From: Rubrobacter sp.
GTDB lineage: Bacteria > Actinomycetota > Rubrobacteria > Rubrobacterales > Rubrobacteraceae
Assembly (NCBI GenBank): GCA_013695335.1
Contig: JACDAR010000332.1
Span: forward strand, 1 to 10,215
Length of the DNA stretch: 10,215 bases
Direction: 5' to 3'
The translations under genes and the position numbers were made by a program. Positions 1-8,333 of this stretch are shown piece after piece. Every line of letters begins with the position of its first letter. Position 1 is the stretch's first letter. The notes beneath the pieces were generated by a model. It was not told the DNA's origin, ran no database searches, and saw nothing but the letters and a program-made list of their open reading frames with translations.

Positions 1-1958
1 AAGTTGCTCACCACGACTACGAAGTCCTCCGGGTCTTTTGCCCGGCGCATGAAAGATACCACGCTGTTCTGCCTGTCCCCCCCGCCGAGCCACTCGAACC
101 CATCCGGCTCGAAGTCCACCTCGTGCAGGGCCGGCGTCTTCTTGTATACGGTGTTGAGGTCCCGGATCAGGGCCTGCACCCCTGCGTTGTTTTCGTTGTC
201 GAGGAGGCTCCAGTCGAGCTGGGTGTCGTGGTTCCACTCGCGGCTCTGGGCCAACTCCCCGCCCATGAAGAGCAGGCTCTTGCCGGGATGGGCGTAGGTA
301 AAGCCGTAGTAGGCGCGGAGGTTGGCGAACTTGCGCCACTCGTCGCCGCTCATCTTGTTTATGAGGGAACCCTTGCCGTGGACCACCTCGTCGTGGGAGA
401 GCGGCAGCACGAAGTTCTCGTTGAAGGCGTAGACGAGCGAGAAGGTTAGCCTGTCGTGGTGGTAGGAGCGGTTTATGGGGTCTTCCTGCATGTACTCGAG
501 GGAGTCGTGCATCCAGCCCATGTTCCACTTGTATCCGAAGCCGAGGCCGCCCATGTACGTCGGACGGCTCACCATCGGCCAGGCGGTGGACTCCTCGGCG
601 ATGGTCACGGCGCCTGGTGCGTGCTCGTAGACCAGCTCGTTGGTACGTTGGAGGAAGGATATGGCCTCGGGGTTCTCGTTGCCGCCGCGCTCGTTCGGGA
701 CCCACTGTCCCTCCTCGCGCGAGTAATCCAGGTACAGCATCGAGGCAACGGCGTCCACCCGCAGGCCGTCTATGTGGTACTCCCCGCACCAGAAGAGGGC
801 GTTGGCGGTCAGGTAGTTGCGGACCTCGGGGCGGCCGTAGTTGAAGACCAGCGTGCCCCAGTCAGGGTGGCGGCCCTGCCTGGGGTCGGCGTGATCGTAG
901 AGGTGAGTGCCGTCGAAGAGGGCGAGCCCGTGCGAGTCCTCCGGGAAATGGGCGGGAACCCAGTCCATGATCACCGCTATCCCAGCCAGGTGAAAAGCGT
1001 CAACCAACGTCTTGAAATCGTCAGGAGTCCCGAAGCGGCTCGTCGGGGCGAAGAGACCGAGGGGCTGGTAGCCCCACGACCCGTCGAACGGATGCTCCGT
1101 CGGTGGCAGGAACTCGACGTGGGTGTAGCCGAGGTCCACGACGTAAGGTACAAGCTCTTCGGCGAGCTGGCGGTACGTGTAGTATGAGCCGTCCTCGTTG
1201 CGCCGCCACGAGCCGAGGTGGACCTCGTATGTGGACATCGGGGCGTCGAGGGCGTTTCGCTGCGCACGGTTCTGCATCCAATCGGCGTCTTCCCACTCGT
1301 AATTCGAGAGGTCGTGAACGACGGATGCCGTGCCTGGCAGTTTCTCCGCGCTGAAGCCGAACGGGTCAGCCTTCAGGGGCATGAAATCGCCGTTCTGGCC
1401 TTTGATCTCGTACTTGTAAACCGCGCCATCACCTACTCCAGGGATGAAGATCTCCCATACCCCGCCAGGATGCTTGCGCATCGCGTGCCTTCGACCGTCC
1501 CAGAAGTTGAATTCGCCGACGACCGAGACGCGCCGCGCGTTTGGGGCCCACACAGCAAAAACGGTCCCCGCGACGCCATCCACTTCGGTCACGTGCGCCC
1601 CGAGCTTCTCGTACAGGCGATGGTGGTTGCCCTCACCGAAGAGGTAGAGATCCGTCTCCCCCAAAAGCGAAGGGAAACGGTAAGGGTCTTCGATCTCCGC
1701 CGTTTCACCAGACCTCCACGTCACCCGCAGGCGGTACGAAGTACGCTCGGTGACAGGACCGGCGAAGAAGGCGTCCTGATGCACGGGATCCAAATCCCCG
1801 AGGGACTTTCCATCGGCCGAGACTGCTTCGACGGAGCTTGCGTCAGGCAGGAAGGCCCGCACGACGAGGCTGCCGTCCTCCTCGTGCATTCCGAGTACGG
1901 AGAACGGGTCGGGATGGTCTCCGGCAGCCACCATCTGGAAGTCCTGGTTGCGGATCAT
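1..1958 (-). CDS. glgB: 1,4-alpha-glucan branching enzyme GlgB, 3' end cut by window edge
   Basis: This GH13 enzyme cuts alpha-1,4-glucan chains and rejoins them as alpha-1,6 branches in the cytoplasm, here the last step after GlgE. The frame is open for 652 codons from ATG 1958 to the window edge; about 80 C-terminal residues of a typical ~730-residue enzyme are missing, part of the beta domain. In order: an N1 module (about 1-105), a CBM48 module (about 110-205, with VFAVWAPNARRVSVVGEFN) and a catalytic barrel from about 240. Family signatures include EHPFDGSWGYQ (288-298) and DGLRVDAV. The triad is D402 (nucleophile), E455 (TIAEE) and D523 (LSHDEVVHGKGS); its 53- and 68-residue spacing equals that of E. 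coli GlgB (D405/E458/D526). The start is supported by GGAAGGAG about 10 bases upstream and by an ATGA overlap with the treS-mak stop, which implies translational coupling. Identification is very secure. Confidence 0.97.
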   Translation of the reverse strand, partial: MIRNQDFQMVAAGDHPDPFSVLGMHEEDGSLVVRAFLPDASSVEAVSADGKSLGDLDPVHQDAFFAGPVTERTSYRLRVTWRSGETAEIEDPYRFPSLLGETDLYLFGEGNHHRLYEKLGAHVTEVDGVAGTVFAVWAPNARRVSVVGEFNFWDGRRHAMRKHPGGVWEIFIPGVGDGAVYKYEIKGQNGDFMPLKADPFGFSAEKLPGTASVVHDLSNYEWEDADWMQNRAQRNALDAPMSTYEVHLGSWRRNEDGSYYTYRQLAEELVPYVVDLGYTHVEFLPPTEHPFDGSWGYQPLGLFAPTSRFGTPDDFKTLVDAFHLAGIAVIMDWVPAHFPEDSHGLALFDGTHLYDHADPRQGRHPDWGTLVFNYGRPEVRNYLTANALFWCGEYHIDGLRVDAVASMLYLDYSREEGQWVPNERGGNENPEAISFLQRTNELVYEHAPGAVTIAEESTAWPMVSRPTYMGGLGFGYKWNMGWMHDSLEYMQEDPINRSYHHDRLTFSLVYAFNENFVLPLSHDEVVHGKGSLINKMSGDEWRKFANLRAYYGFTYAHPGKSLLFMGGELAQSREWNHDTQLDWSLLDNENNAGVQALIRDLNTVYKKTPALHEVDFEPDGFEWLGGGDRQNSVVSFMRRAKDPEDFVVVVSN

Positions 1959-4900
1959 GTTTCGTCCTCTCCTTCCGGGGCTTCCAGGAGGTCAAGTATG
2001 CCCTTCACCGGTATGCCTACCCAATCCGGGCGGTTGTCCAACTCGTAGCGTACCTCGTACAGCGCCTTCTCCAGCGTGAACAACTCGACCAGGGGGCGCA
2101 TAGCGCCCCTCGGATACGGGGAGTTGCGGGTGCCCTCGGCGTATCCATCCAGGAACGCGGCCCGCGTGCGACGCTCCCACTCGCGCACCAGCGGTTCGAG
2201 GGTCTCCCTTTGATCCGCGCGCTCGGTGCTGAGGTTGCGCATCGCGGAGCGGGCAGCGTAGTCGAAGGACCTGAGCATCCCCGCAACGTCGCGCAGGGGA
2301 GAATGCTTCAGCCGCCTCTCCGCGAGCGGGCGGGCTGGCTCCCCCTCGAAGTCTATGATCTGGAAGTCGTTGCCGGACACGAGGACCTGACCCAGATGGT
2401 AGTCGCCGTGCAGGCGGCTTTCTATGGTTCCAAGCCCCACGCCAGCGACGGCTTCGAGGCGGTCGAATATCCGCGCCTCCATACCGAGCAGCCTGTCTGC
2501 GTCAGGGCGTATCTCTTCAGGCAGCCCGTCCCTTCGCTTCTCTAGCGTGGTCAGGGTGAGCCGCACGTCGTCGAGGACCGCCTCGACCCAGGCCCGCACT
2601 TCCTCCCCTGATGCCGTCTCTGGGGCGAATGCCGGGTCTTCAGTGGGAACGGCGAAGGCTTCGTGCATTTCGCCGGTTCGCAGCCCCAGGGTGTGCATGA
2701 GGCTCGCAAAGTACGACTCCCGCGCATCGAACTCGTTCGCGTCCTCCTCGTCGTCCCCCAGCCGCCAGGTGGTCACGAGGCGATCCTGGAGATAGCGGTC
2801 GAGGTAATCCAGGGTGTACGACCAGCCGTCGCCCTGATTGGAGACGAAACCCTGCAACACGGCGAGGGTGATGGGCTCACCGTCAGGCCCGACGTACTCG
2901 ATCGCCCCGCCGAGCGGCGGCGTGTTTCCGAAGCCAACGACTTCGGTGAGATGGCGGCCGATCTCCAGCTCGGGGTTCGTGCCTTCGTGCAGGCGCCGGT
3001 ACGCCTTCAGGACCATCCTTTCGCCCAGGATCACCGACGTGTTGCTCTGCTCCACCCCGGCGCGACGAACCGTGACCTCGGACGGGTCTTCATCGTCGAG
3101 CATCCCTTCGAAGGAACTGGTTTTCGTGAAGCGGATTCTTCCTTCCCCCATCCCGATCTCACGTTCGTCACTCATCGCCGCGAGCAGGCTGCGGCAGAAT
3201 TCTTCGTCGGCCATCGCGTCGTAGAGTACGCCAACCCGCGCGCGGCGGCGGAGTTTGGCTACGGCGGAGGCGCCGAGGCCCGAGATGCCGTCCTCCCTCT
3301 CGTCTTCCCACGCGGCGGAGAGCGGCAGAAAGTACGTCTGCGAACCATCGCCGTCTCCGGTCTCCACGCGCACGAGCGTCAGGACAGACTGTCGGCCCAT
3401 CTCGGTGCGAGCTACTACCTCCGTGCGAGAGATGTTCGCCCCCTTGGCCCCGAACCAGCGCCTGACGCCGAGGAAGTTCGGCAGCGCCTCTTTCTCAAGC
3501 AGGGAGACCTGGCGCGAGGGCAGACGCAGGGGGGCATGGTGGGCGTTGCGGGCGGTCTCGCGTCCGGCTGGCAGCACCACCACTGGCAGCTCGGAGACCG
3601 GCGGGCTCTCCTCGTGCCAGCTCGGGGCCGCAGCCTCGGTGGCCAGCCTGAACCAGTAGAAACTGTGACCAGGCAACGTGAGCAGGTACGGCAACTCTCC
3701 CAGCGGTGGGAAGCTAGACCCGCCCATCAACTCCACAGGAACCCTGCCACGGAAGCGCGAGAGATCCAACTCCACAGGCTGGGCCGAACGCGACAAATTG
3801 GCCACGCACAATATTGACTCGTCCTCGTGCTCGCGCAGGTACGCAAGCACCTTGCGGTTTCCCGGATGCAGAAACCCAAGCGTCCCGCGCCCGAGCGCCT
3901 TGTGCGTCCTGCGCACGGCTATGATGCGCTTCATCCAGTTAAGCAGCGAACCGGGGTTGCGGCTCTGGGCCTCCGCGTTCACGGACTCGTAGCCGTAGAC
4001 GGGGTCCATGATGGGCGGAAGATAGAGTCTGGCTGGGTCCGTGCGCGAGAACCCGGCGTTCCTGTCTGGCGTCCACTGCATCGGGGTGCGCACGGCGTCG
4101 CGGTCGCCGAGGAACACGTTGTCGCCCATACCGAGCTCGTCGCCGTAGTAGATGATGGGCGTTCCGGGCATGGAGAAGAGCAGGCTGTTCAGAAGCTCTA
4201 TGCGGGGCCTGTCGTTCTCCATCAGGGGCGCGAGCCTGCGCCTGATGCCGATGTTTATGCGCATCCTGGGGTCGTTGGCGTAGGTCTGGTACATGTAGTC
4301 CCGCTCGCGATCCGTGACCATCTCCAAGGTGAGCTCGTCGTGATTTCGCAGAAAGATCGCCCACTGGCAGTTGTCCGGGATCTCGGGGGTCTGGGACATT
4401 ATCTCCACGAGCGGATGCCTGTCTTCCTGGGCCACGGCCATGTAGATGCGGGGCATGAGCGGGAAGTGGAAAGCCATGTGGCACTCGTCCCCATCCCCGA
4501 AATAGGGCAGCACGTCCTCGGGCCACTGGTTCGCCTCGGCCAGAAACAGCCTGTCCCTGTACCGCTCGTCCATCTCCGCCCGCATCCGCTTCAGGACATC
4601 GTGGGTCTCGGGGAGGTTCTCGTTGTCCGTGCCTTCGCGTTCGATCAGATACGGAATGGCGTCGAGCCTCAAGCCGTCAACGCCGGCGTCGAGCCAGAAG
4701 CGCATTACGCCCATTATGGCCTTGAACACCTGCGGATTGTCCAGGTTGAGGTCTGGCTGGTGGCTGAAGAAGCGATGCCAGAAGTACTGCTGCGCCTCCT
4801 CGTCCCAGGTCCAGTTGGATGTCTCGGTGTCGGTGAAGATGATGCGCGTGTCCTCGTAACGGTTACGGTCGTCGTTCCAGACGTAGAAATTACGCCTCGC

Positions 4901-5320
4901 GCTGCCTTTCGGGGCTTTGCGGGCGCGCTGGAACCAGGCGTGCTGGTCCGAGGTGTGGTTGATGACCAGCTCCGTTATTACCTTGAGGCCGAGTTCGTGG
5001 GCCTTGCGGACAAAGGCCCGGAAATCCCTGCCGGTTCCGTAATCCTCGTGGACGCCCTTGTACTCTGAGATATCGTAGCCGTCATCGCGCTGCGGCGAAG
5101 GGTAGAAGGGCATCACCCAGATCGCCGTGACCCCGAGATCCTTTATGTACTCCAGACGGTCTTTGAGGCCCTTGAAATCTCCTATGCCGTTGTTATCCGA
5201 ATCGAAGAACGCCTTGACATGGAGCTGGTAGATGATGGCGTCCTTGTACCAGAGGGATTCCGGTCGTTCCGGCTGCTCCTCTGGCATCTTGGCGGAATTA
5301 TTCGAGACCTCCGCCATCAC
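1955..5320 (-). CDS. treS: Trehalose synthase (maltose alpha-D-glucosyltransferase) fused to maltokinase
   Basis: A 1121-residue bifunctional enzyme. Residues about 20-560 are a GH13 trehalose synthase that interconverts trehalose and maltose. Visible motifs are YQLHVKAFFDSDNNGIGDF, INHTSDQHAWF, nucleophile D220 in GVDGLRLDAIPYL, general acid E262 in LAEANQW and D328 in LRNHDE. After a Pro/Ala-rich linker (about 563-600), residues about 605-1115 are a maltokinase (Mak/Pep2 type) that phosphorylates maltose with ATP to maltose-1-phosphate: N-lobe RRWFGAKG, lysine K772 in VLKAYRRL, catalytic D973 in RLHGDYHLGQ and metal-binding D990 in IIDFEGEP. The fusion would pass maltose directly to the kinase; TreS-Mak fusions are known in several phyla. 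The start is either GTG 5320 (GTGA overlap with glgE) or ATG 5317 (TGATG overlap); ATG is at least as likely. No frameshift or missing catalytic residue is seen. Confidence 0.96.
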   Translation of the reverse strand: MMAEVSNNSAKMPEEQPERPESLWYKDAIIYQLHVKAFFDSDNNGIGDFKGLKDRLEYIKDLGVTAIWVMPFYPSPQRDDGYDISEYKGVHEDYGTGRDFRAFVRKAHELGLKVITELVINHTSDQHAWFQRARKAPKGSARRNFYVWNDDRNRYEDTRIIFTDTETSNWTWDEEAQQYFWHRFFSHQPDLNLDNPQVFKAIMGVMRFWLDAGVDGLRLDAIPYLIEREGTDNENLPETHDVLKRMRAEMDERYRDRLFLAEANQWPEDVLPYFGDGDECHMAFHFPLMPRIYMAVAQEDRHPLVEIMSQTPEIPDNCQWAIFLRNHDELTLEMVTDRERDYMYQTYANDPRMRINIGIRRRLAPLMENDRPRIELLNSLLFSMPGTPIIYYGDELGMGDNVFLGDRDAVRTPMQWTPDRNAGFSRTDPARLYLPPIMDPVYGYESVNAEAQSRNPGSLLNWMKRIIAVRRTHKALGRGTLGFLHPGNRKVLAYLREHEDESILCVANLSRSAQPVELDLSRFRGRVPVELMGGSSFPPLGELPYLLTLPGHSFYWFRLATEAAAPSWHEESPPVSELPVVVLPAGRETARNAHHAPLRLPSRQVSLLEKEALPNFLGVRRWFGAKGANISRTEVVARTEMGRQSVLTLVRVETGDGDGSQTYFLPLSAAWEDEREDGISGLGASAVAKLRRRARVGVLYDAMADEEFCRSLLAAMSDEREIGMGEGRIRFTKTSSFEGMLDDEDPSEVTVRRAGVEQSNTSVILGERMVLKAYRRLHEGTNPELEIGRHLTEVVGFGNTPPLGGAIEYVGPDGEPITLAVLQGFVSNQGDGWSYTLDYLDRYLQDRLVTTWRLGDDEEDANEFDARESYFASLMHTLGLRTGEMHEAFAVPTEDPAFAPETASGEEVRAWVEAVLDDVRLTLTTLEKRRDGLPEEIRPDADRLLGMEARIFDRLEAVAGVGLGTIESRLHGDYHLGQVLVSGNDFQIIDFEGEPARPLAERRLKHSPLRDVAGMLRSFDYAARSAMRNLSTERADQRETLEPLVREWERRTRAAFLDGYAEGTRNSPYPRGAMRPLVELFTLEKALYEVRYELDNRPDWVGIPVKGILDLLEAPEGEDET

Positions 5321-7275
5321 GCATCCATCCCGTCGTTCACGGTACTGGCTTTTTCCATGCGGAAGATCTCGACCGGGGCCTGCGGCGCGAGCCTGACCCA
5401 GAAAAGACTCCCCGTCGCCTGCATCTTTCGCCCAGACAGAAGCTCCTCGACGATATACGGCTCGTCCTCGGCTATCCCGAGATCCCAGAGCGGGAACCGG
5501 ACGTGGGAATCGTGCGCGTTGTGCGGATCGAGGTTCGCCGCCACGAACACTGCGTTATCCCCTGTCTTCTTGCCGTAGAAGAGAACGTTGTCGTCCCACG
5601 CCTCGTGGAACTCCAGGTTGGTCAGTTCCTGCAGGGCGACGTTTTCCCGACGGATCTCGTTTACCCGCCTCACGTAGTCCTTGATGTTGCCCGGCCTGTT
5701 CCAGTCCCAGACCTTGTACTCGTAGACCTCTGAGTCCTGGTAGTAGACGGTAGTCCCGCGCTCTCCGCGCGGGGTGTTCTCGCAAAGTTCGTAGCCATTG
5801 TAGATCCCGTAGGTGGGCGAGAGCGTTGCGGCCAGCACCAGCCGCATGATGAACGCAGGACGCCCGCCGAACTGGAGGATGTGCGGCAGGATGTCGTGGG
5901 TGTTGGCGAAGAAGTTGGGGCGCATGTACTCCTTCGGCCAGTCCTTCGTAAGCTCCGTGAGGTACTCGATGATCTCATGTTTGTGGTTGCGCCACGTGAA
6001 GTACGTGTAGCTCTGGGTGAAGCCCAGCTTGGCGAGGTTCCGCATCACCTTGGGGCGCGTGAAAGCTTCTGAAAGGAAGATCACCTCTGGGTGGTCCTTC
6101 TGCACCTCGCGGATGGCCCACTCCCAGAACGCGAACGGCTTGGTGTGCGGGTTATCCACCCGGAAGATCTTGACGCCCTGCTCGACCCAGAAGAGCAGCA
6201 CGTCGCGCCACTCGCGCCACAGCCCCTCCCAGTCCTCAGACTCCCAGTCTACGTTCACGATGTCCTGGTATTTCTTCGGCGGGTTCTCCGCGAACTTGAT
6301 GGTCCCGTCGGGGCGGAACCTGAACCACTCGGGATGCTCCTTTATATACGGATGGTCAGGCGACGCCTGGATGGCAAAGTCCAGCGCCACCTCCATCCCG
6401 CGCTCCCGCGTCGCCCCCACGAAGCCCCGGAATTCCTCCAGCGTCCCGAGATCCGGATGAACAGCCTTGTGTCCGCCTTCCGCGCTCCCGATGCCGTACG
6501 GGCTGCCGGGGTCCACGGGTCCGGCGAAGACGGCATTGTTCCTGCCCTTGCGGTTAGTGGTCCCGATCGGGTGGATCGGGACGAGATATATAACGTCGAA
6601 GCCGAGATCCTCGATCTCGGGCAGGCGTTTCTCCATATCCGCGAAGGTGGCGCTCTTGTCCGGCGCCGTCCCCTGGGAACGGTGGAACATCTCGTACCAT
6701 GCCCCGTAACGCGCCCTTTCCCGATCCACGGTCACCAGCAGCGTCCTGGTAACCGTGGAGCGTGAGCGATCCGGATTCGCCGCCATGAGGCTGGCGACCT
6801 CGGCGGAGCGCAGCAGGGCAAGCCGCTCTGCGTAGTCCGCTTCCTCGAAGGTTGTCAGTGTGGAGGCAAGGCGTTTGTCTTTGGATCTCTCGTGGGCGCC
6901 CTTGACGATGCCGCGTCCCTCCGTCAGCTCCAGGGAGACGTTCTGGCCGGCCTCGACCTTCTTGCCGATGTCGCGGCGCCAGGTGGCGAACTCGTCGTGC
7001 CAGGCTTCGATGGCGTACTCGTAGCGGGTGTTCTTCGGCAGGTCGAAGGCGGCGTTCCAGCGGTCGTTCTCGAAGAGGCGCATCTGGGTCTCGGACCAGG
7101 CGCTTTCGCCCTCTTCGCGGTGTTTGAGGACGGCTGAGACAACGTCGTGCCCCTCCTTGAAGATGTCAGCCCAGACCTCCAGGCGGTCGCCGACCTCGCG
7201 CTTCACCGGATAGCGTCCGCAGTCCAGCTCCGGATAAACGTCTTCTATGACTATGTTTTGGAACGTTTCCTGCAC
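5317..7275 (-). CDS. glgE: Alpha-1,4-glucan:maltose-1-phosphate maltosyltransferase GlgE
   Basis: First gene of the operon, 652 residues. Known GlgE enzymes (GH13_3) move maltose from maltose-1-phosphate onto the non-reducing end of an alpha-1,4-glucan, releasing phosphate. The order is an N-terminal beta domain (about 1-110), a helical insertion (about 125-180), a catalytic barrel (about 190-530) and a C-terminal beta domain. Diagnostic motifs are VPIHPIG, nucleophile D374 in FRVDNPHTKP, acid E403 in FLSEAFTRP and D461 in NTHDILP. The NPHTKP and SEAFTRP wording separates GlgE from ordinary amylases. The length fits the family, close to streptomycete GlgE as recalled. The GTG start at 7275 is chosen because GGAGG sits 5 bases upstream and the family N-terminus begins here. 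Its substrate is made by the fusion enzyme encoded immediately downstream. Confidence 0.96.
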   Translation of the reverse strand: MQETFQNIVIEDVYPELDCGRYPVKREVGDRLEVWADIFKEGHDVVSAVLKHREEGESAWSETQMRLFENDRWNAAFDLPKNTRYEYAIEAWHDEFATWRRDIGKKVEAGQNVSLELTEGRGIVKGAHERSKDKRLASTLTTFEEADYAERLALLRSAEVASLMAANPDRSRSTVTRTLLVTVDRERARYGAWYEMFHRSQGTAPDKSATFADMEKRLPEIEDLGFDVIYLVPIHPIGTTNRKGRNNAVFAGPVDPGSPYGIGSAEGGHKAVHPDLGTLEEFRGFVGATRERGMEVALDFAIQASPDHPYIKEHPEWFRFRPDGTIKFAENPPKKYQDIVNVDWESEDWEGLWREWRDVLLFWVEQGVKIFRVDNPHTKPFAFWEWAIREVQKDHPEVIFLSEAFTRPKVMRNLAKLGFTQSYTYFTWRNHKHEIIEYLTELTKDWPKEYMRPNFFANTHDILPHILQFGGRPAFIMRLVLAATLSPTYGIYNGYELCENTPRGERGTTVYYQDSEVYEYKVWDWNRPGNIKDYVRRVNEIRRENVALQELTNLEFHEAWDDNVLFYGKKTGDNAVFVAANLDPHNAHDSHVRFPLWDLGIAEDEPYIVEELLSGRKMQATGSLFWVRLAPQAPVEIFRMEKASTVNDGMDA

Positions 7276-7323
7276 TAACGCCTCCGAGCAACGCGGGTCT
7301 GGTCCATCCTCCGTCCGCTGCGT

Positions 7324-7351
7324 AGGATATCCGCTGTGTACCCGGATTCAA
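7324..7351 (-). promoter_or_regulatory. Predicted promoter of the glgE-treS/mak-glgB operon
   Basis: On the minus strand a -35 like TTGAAT (7351-7346) is followed after 16 bases by a -10 like TATCCT (7329-7324). The start of transcription would fall near 7317, giving a leader of about 40 bases before the GTG of glgE. No other good promoter is seen in the 158-base gap before the divergent gene, and the near-absent spacing inside the operon suggests all three genes depend on it. Prediction by eye only. Confidence 0.45.
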
Positions 7352-7433
7352 GCCGTAGCAAGGGCCGTGTTCGGAACCTCCCAAACGGGAATAATCCATA
7401 CTCGAACATCGACACCGTTGGAAGGAGCAGCCC

Positions 7434-7607
7434 ATGCCAGGTGAGCCGAACGCTGGAGGACACGAAGATCCCGGGGGCGAAGCCGTGCCGCTGAACTGGG
7501 CCTGCACGAACTGCGGCTACCGTGTCGAAGGCGAGTTGCCGGAGAAATGCCCCGATTGCGGCGCGAATCGGGAAGAGTTCGAGGAAGTCCCGATCCCCGG
7601 CTTCTGA
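7434..7607 (+). CDS. Small rubredoxin-like zinc-ribbon/iron-binding protein, 57 residues
   Basis: A short gene preceded by a strong ribosome binding site, GGAAGGAG, 6 bases before the ATG. The 57-residue product has an acidic Gly/Pro-rich N-terminus (about 1-19), then NWACTNCGYRVEG and EKCPDCGANREEFEEV: two CxxC knuckles, C24/C27 and C39/C42. The pattern W-x-C-x2-C-G-Y, then C-P-x-C-G-A and a final FEEV resembles the rubredoxin-like domain at the end of rubrerythrins, which binds one iron (or zinc) through four cysteines. The knuckle spacing is much shorter than in full rubredoxin (about 52 residues with roughly 30 between knuckles), so it is a rubrerythrin-type or minimal zinc ribbon. It is cytoplasmic, as no signal peptide is seen. 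A membrane protein gene follows after 26 bases, probably in the same operon. An electron-transfer or metal-binding role is inferred. Confidence 0.8.
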   Translation: MPGEPNAGGHEDPGGEAVPLNWACTNCGYRVEGELPEKCPDCGANREEFEEVPIPGF

Positions 7608-7633
7608 AACTCGAGGGTGATGTCATATAGGGT

Positions 7634-8230
7634 ATGGATATGGACGTAGCGACCCTCGCCGCGATAATTACAGCCATCACCAACACGCTCTTTGTCATCG
7701 TGCTCGCCATCGGGTACTACGTCACCTGGCGGGTAAGTCAGCGGACGCTGGATGAGATGCGGGCGCAGCGCATGGCCATGGGCCGTCCGCAGGTGATCGT
7801 GGACGACGACTACGAGAGCCTCCCCGAGGTCAACATCGTCATCAGGAACGTCAGCCAGGGCGCGGCTAGAGATATAACGTTCGAGTTCTCGGCGCCCGTG
7901 GAGAGCTCCAACGGGTTCGTGATCTCCAACCTCCCCTACTTCACGGACGGCCTGGATTTCCTTCCACCGAACGGTGAGATCTCTACATACTGGGACCACC
8001 TGGAATCCCTCCTTCCGTTTCTGGAACAGAAGGGCTTGAAGAAGGGCATCAGGGTTACCACCCGCTACAAGGCCCTCGACGGAGAATCATACGAGACGAG
8101 CTGGCTCCTCAATCCTTTCATCTACCGCGACGGCCGCTTCACCCGCCACAGGGGCATGGGCGACCTCGTCAAAGCCGTGGAGAAGCTGTCCGGCGAGAAG
8201 CGCGACGTACCTGAATCCAGCGCCGGATAG
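7634..8230 (+). CDS. Single-pass membrane protein of unknown function
   Basis: A 198-residue product that I do not recognise. Residues about 7-31 form one hydrophobic helix (TLAAIITAITNTLFVIVLAI, then GYY). It is followed by WRVSQRTLDEMRAQR, whose positive charge predicts that the rest lies in the cytoplasm. Residues about 50-165 look like one compact, mainly beta domain (RPQVIVDDDYESLPEVNIVI, then RNVSQGAARDITFEF), a pattern seen in many uncharacterised anchored actinobacterial proteins. The tail is basic (EKLSGEKR). The start is uncertain: ATG 7634 has only a distant GAGGGTG (15 bases away), whereas ATG 7640, two codons later, has AGGG 7 bases upstream. A TAG at 7628 blocks further extension. 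It lies 26 bases after the CxxC gene and is probably co-transcribed with it. Codon use matches the surrounding genes. Confidence 0.85.
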   Translation: MDMDVATLAAIITAITNTLFVIVLAIGYYVTWRVSQRTLDEMRAQRMAMGRPQVIVDDDYESLPEVNIVIRNVSQGAARDITFEFSAPVESSNGFVISNLPYFTDGLDFLPPNGEISTYWDHLESLLPFLEQKGLKKGIRVTTRYKALDGESYETSWLLNPFIYRDGRFTRHRGMGDLVKAVEKLSGEKRDVPESSAG

Positions 8231-8241
8231 GTTCTCCGGCG
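8221..8241 (+). terminator. GC-rich hairpin over the stop codon of the membrane protein gene
   Basis: CGCCGGA (8221-8227) and TCCGGCG (8235-8241) are perfect inverted repeats of 7 bp around a 7-base loop that contains the TAG stop codon. No run of T follows, so this is not a classic intrinsic terminator. It could slow or stop transcription in a high-GC host, or protect the 3' end of the message. It marks the boundary before the separate mscL promoter. Confidence 0.35.
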
Positions 8242-8252
8242 GCCGGACACAG

Positions 8253-8272
8253 GCATGTTGACAGGTACATGC
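8253..8272. repeat. Inverted repeat overlapping the mscL -35 box
   Basis: GCATGT (8253-8258) and ACATGC (8267-8272) are perfect 6-bp inverted repeats separated by 8 bases. The -35 hexamer starts inside the left arm and lies mostly between the arms. The layout fits a binding site for a dimeric repressor. No candidate regulator is encoded nearby except HigA, whose own site has a different sequence. Chance occurrence is possible. Confidence 0.3.
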
Positions 8273-8286
8273 AACCAACTTAGCCT
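8258..8286 (+). promoter_or_regulatory. Predicted mscL promoter
   Basis: A perfect -35 hexamer TTGACA (8258-8263) and a -10 like TAGCCT (8281-8286) are separated by the ideal 17 bases. Transcription would begin near 8293, about 40 bases before the mscL ATG. It is among the best sigma-70-type promoters visible in the window, although the gene it serves is broken. Confidence 0.55.
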
Positions 8287-8333
8287 TATCCTGCGAGTCG
8301 CCCGGTGCAGGTGAAAAATGGAGGGTGGAGAGC

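Noticed and set aside
123..2048. Plus-strand open frames at 123-449, 456-1187 and 1218-2048.
   Set aside because: They lie antisense to glgB, which is open across the whole interval with all family motifs. They are by-products of GC-rich codon bias.
2663..5068. Long open frames on the plus strand opposite treS-mak (2663-3817 and 3827-5068).
   Set aside because: They are mirror images of a clearly coding GC-rich gene with intact catalytic motifs. Their products show no recognisable domain and have no good ribosome binding sites.
7369..7419. SigR/SigH-like promoter (GGAAC or GGGAAT with GTT) before the small CxxC gene.
   Set aside because: The spacing from GGGAAT (7387-7392) to GTT (7417) is 24 bases, too long for that class, and no GTT lies at the right distance from GGAAC.
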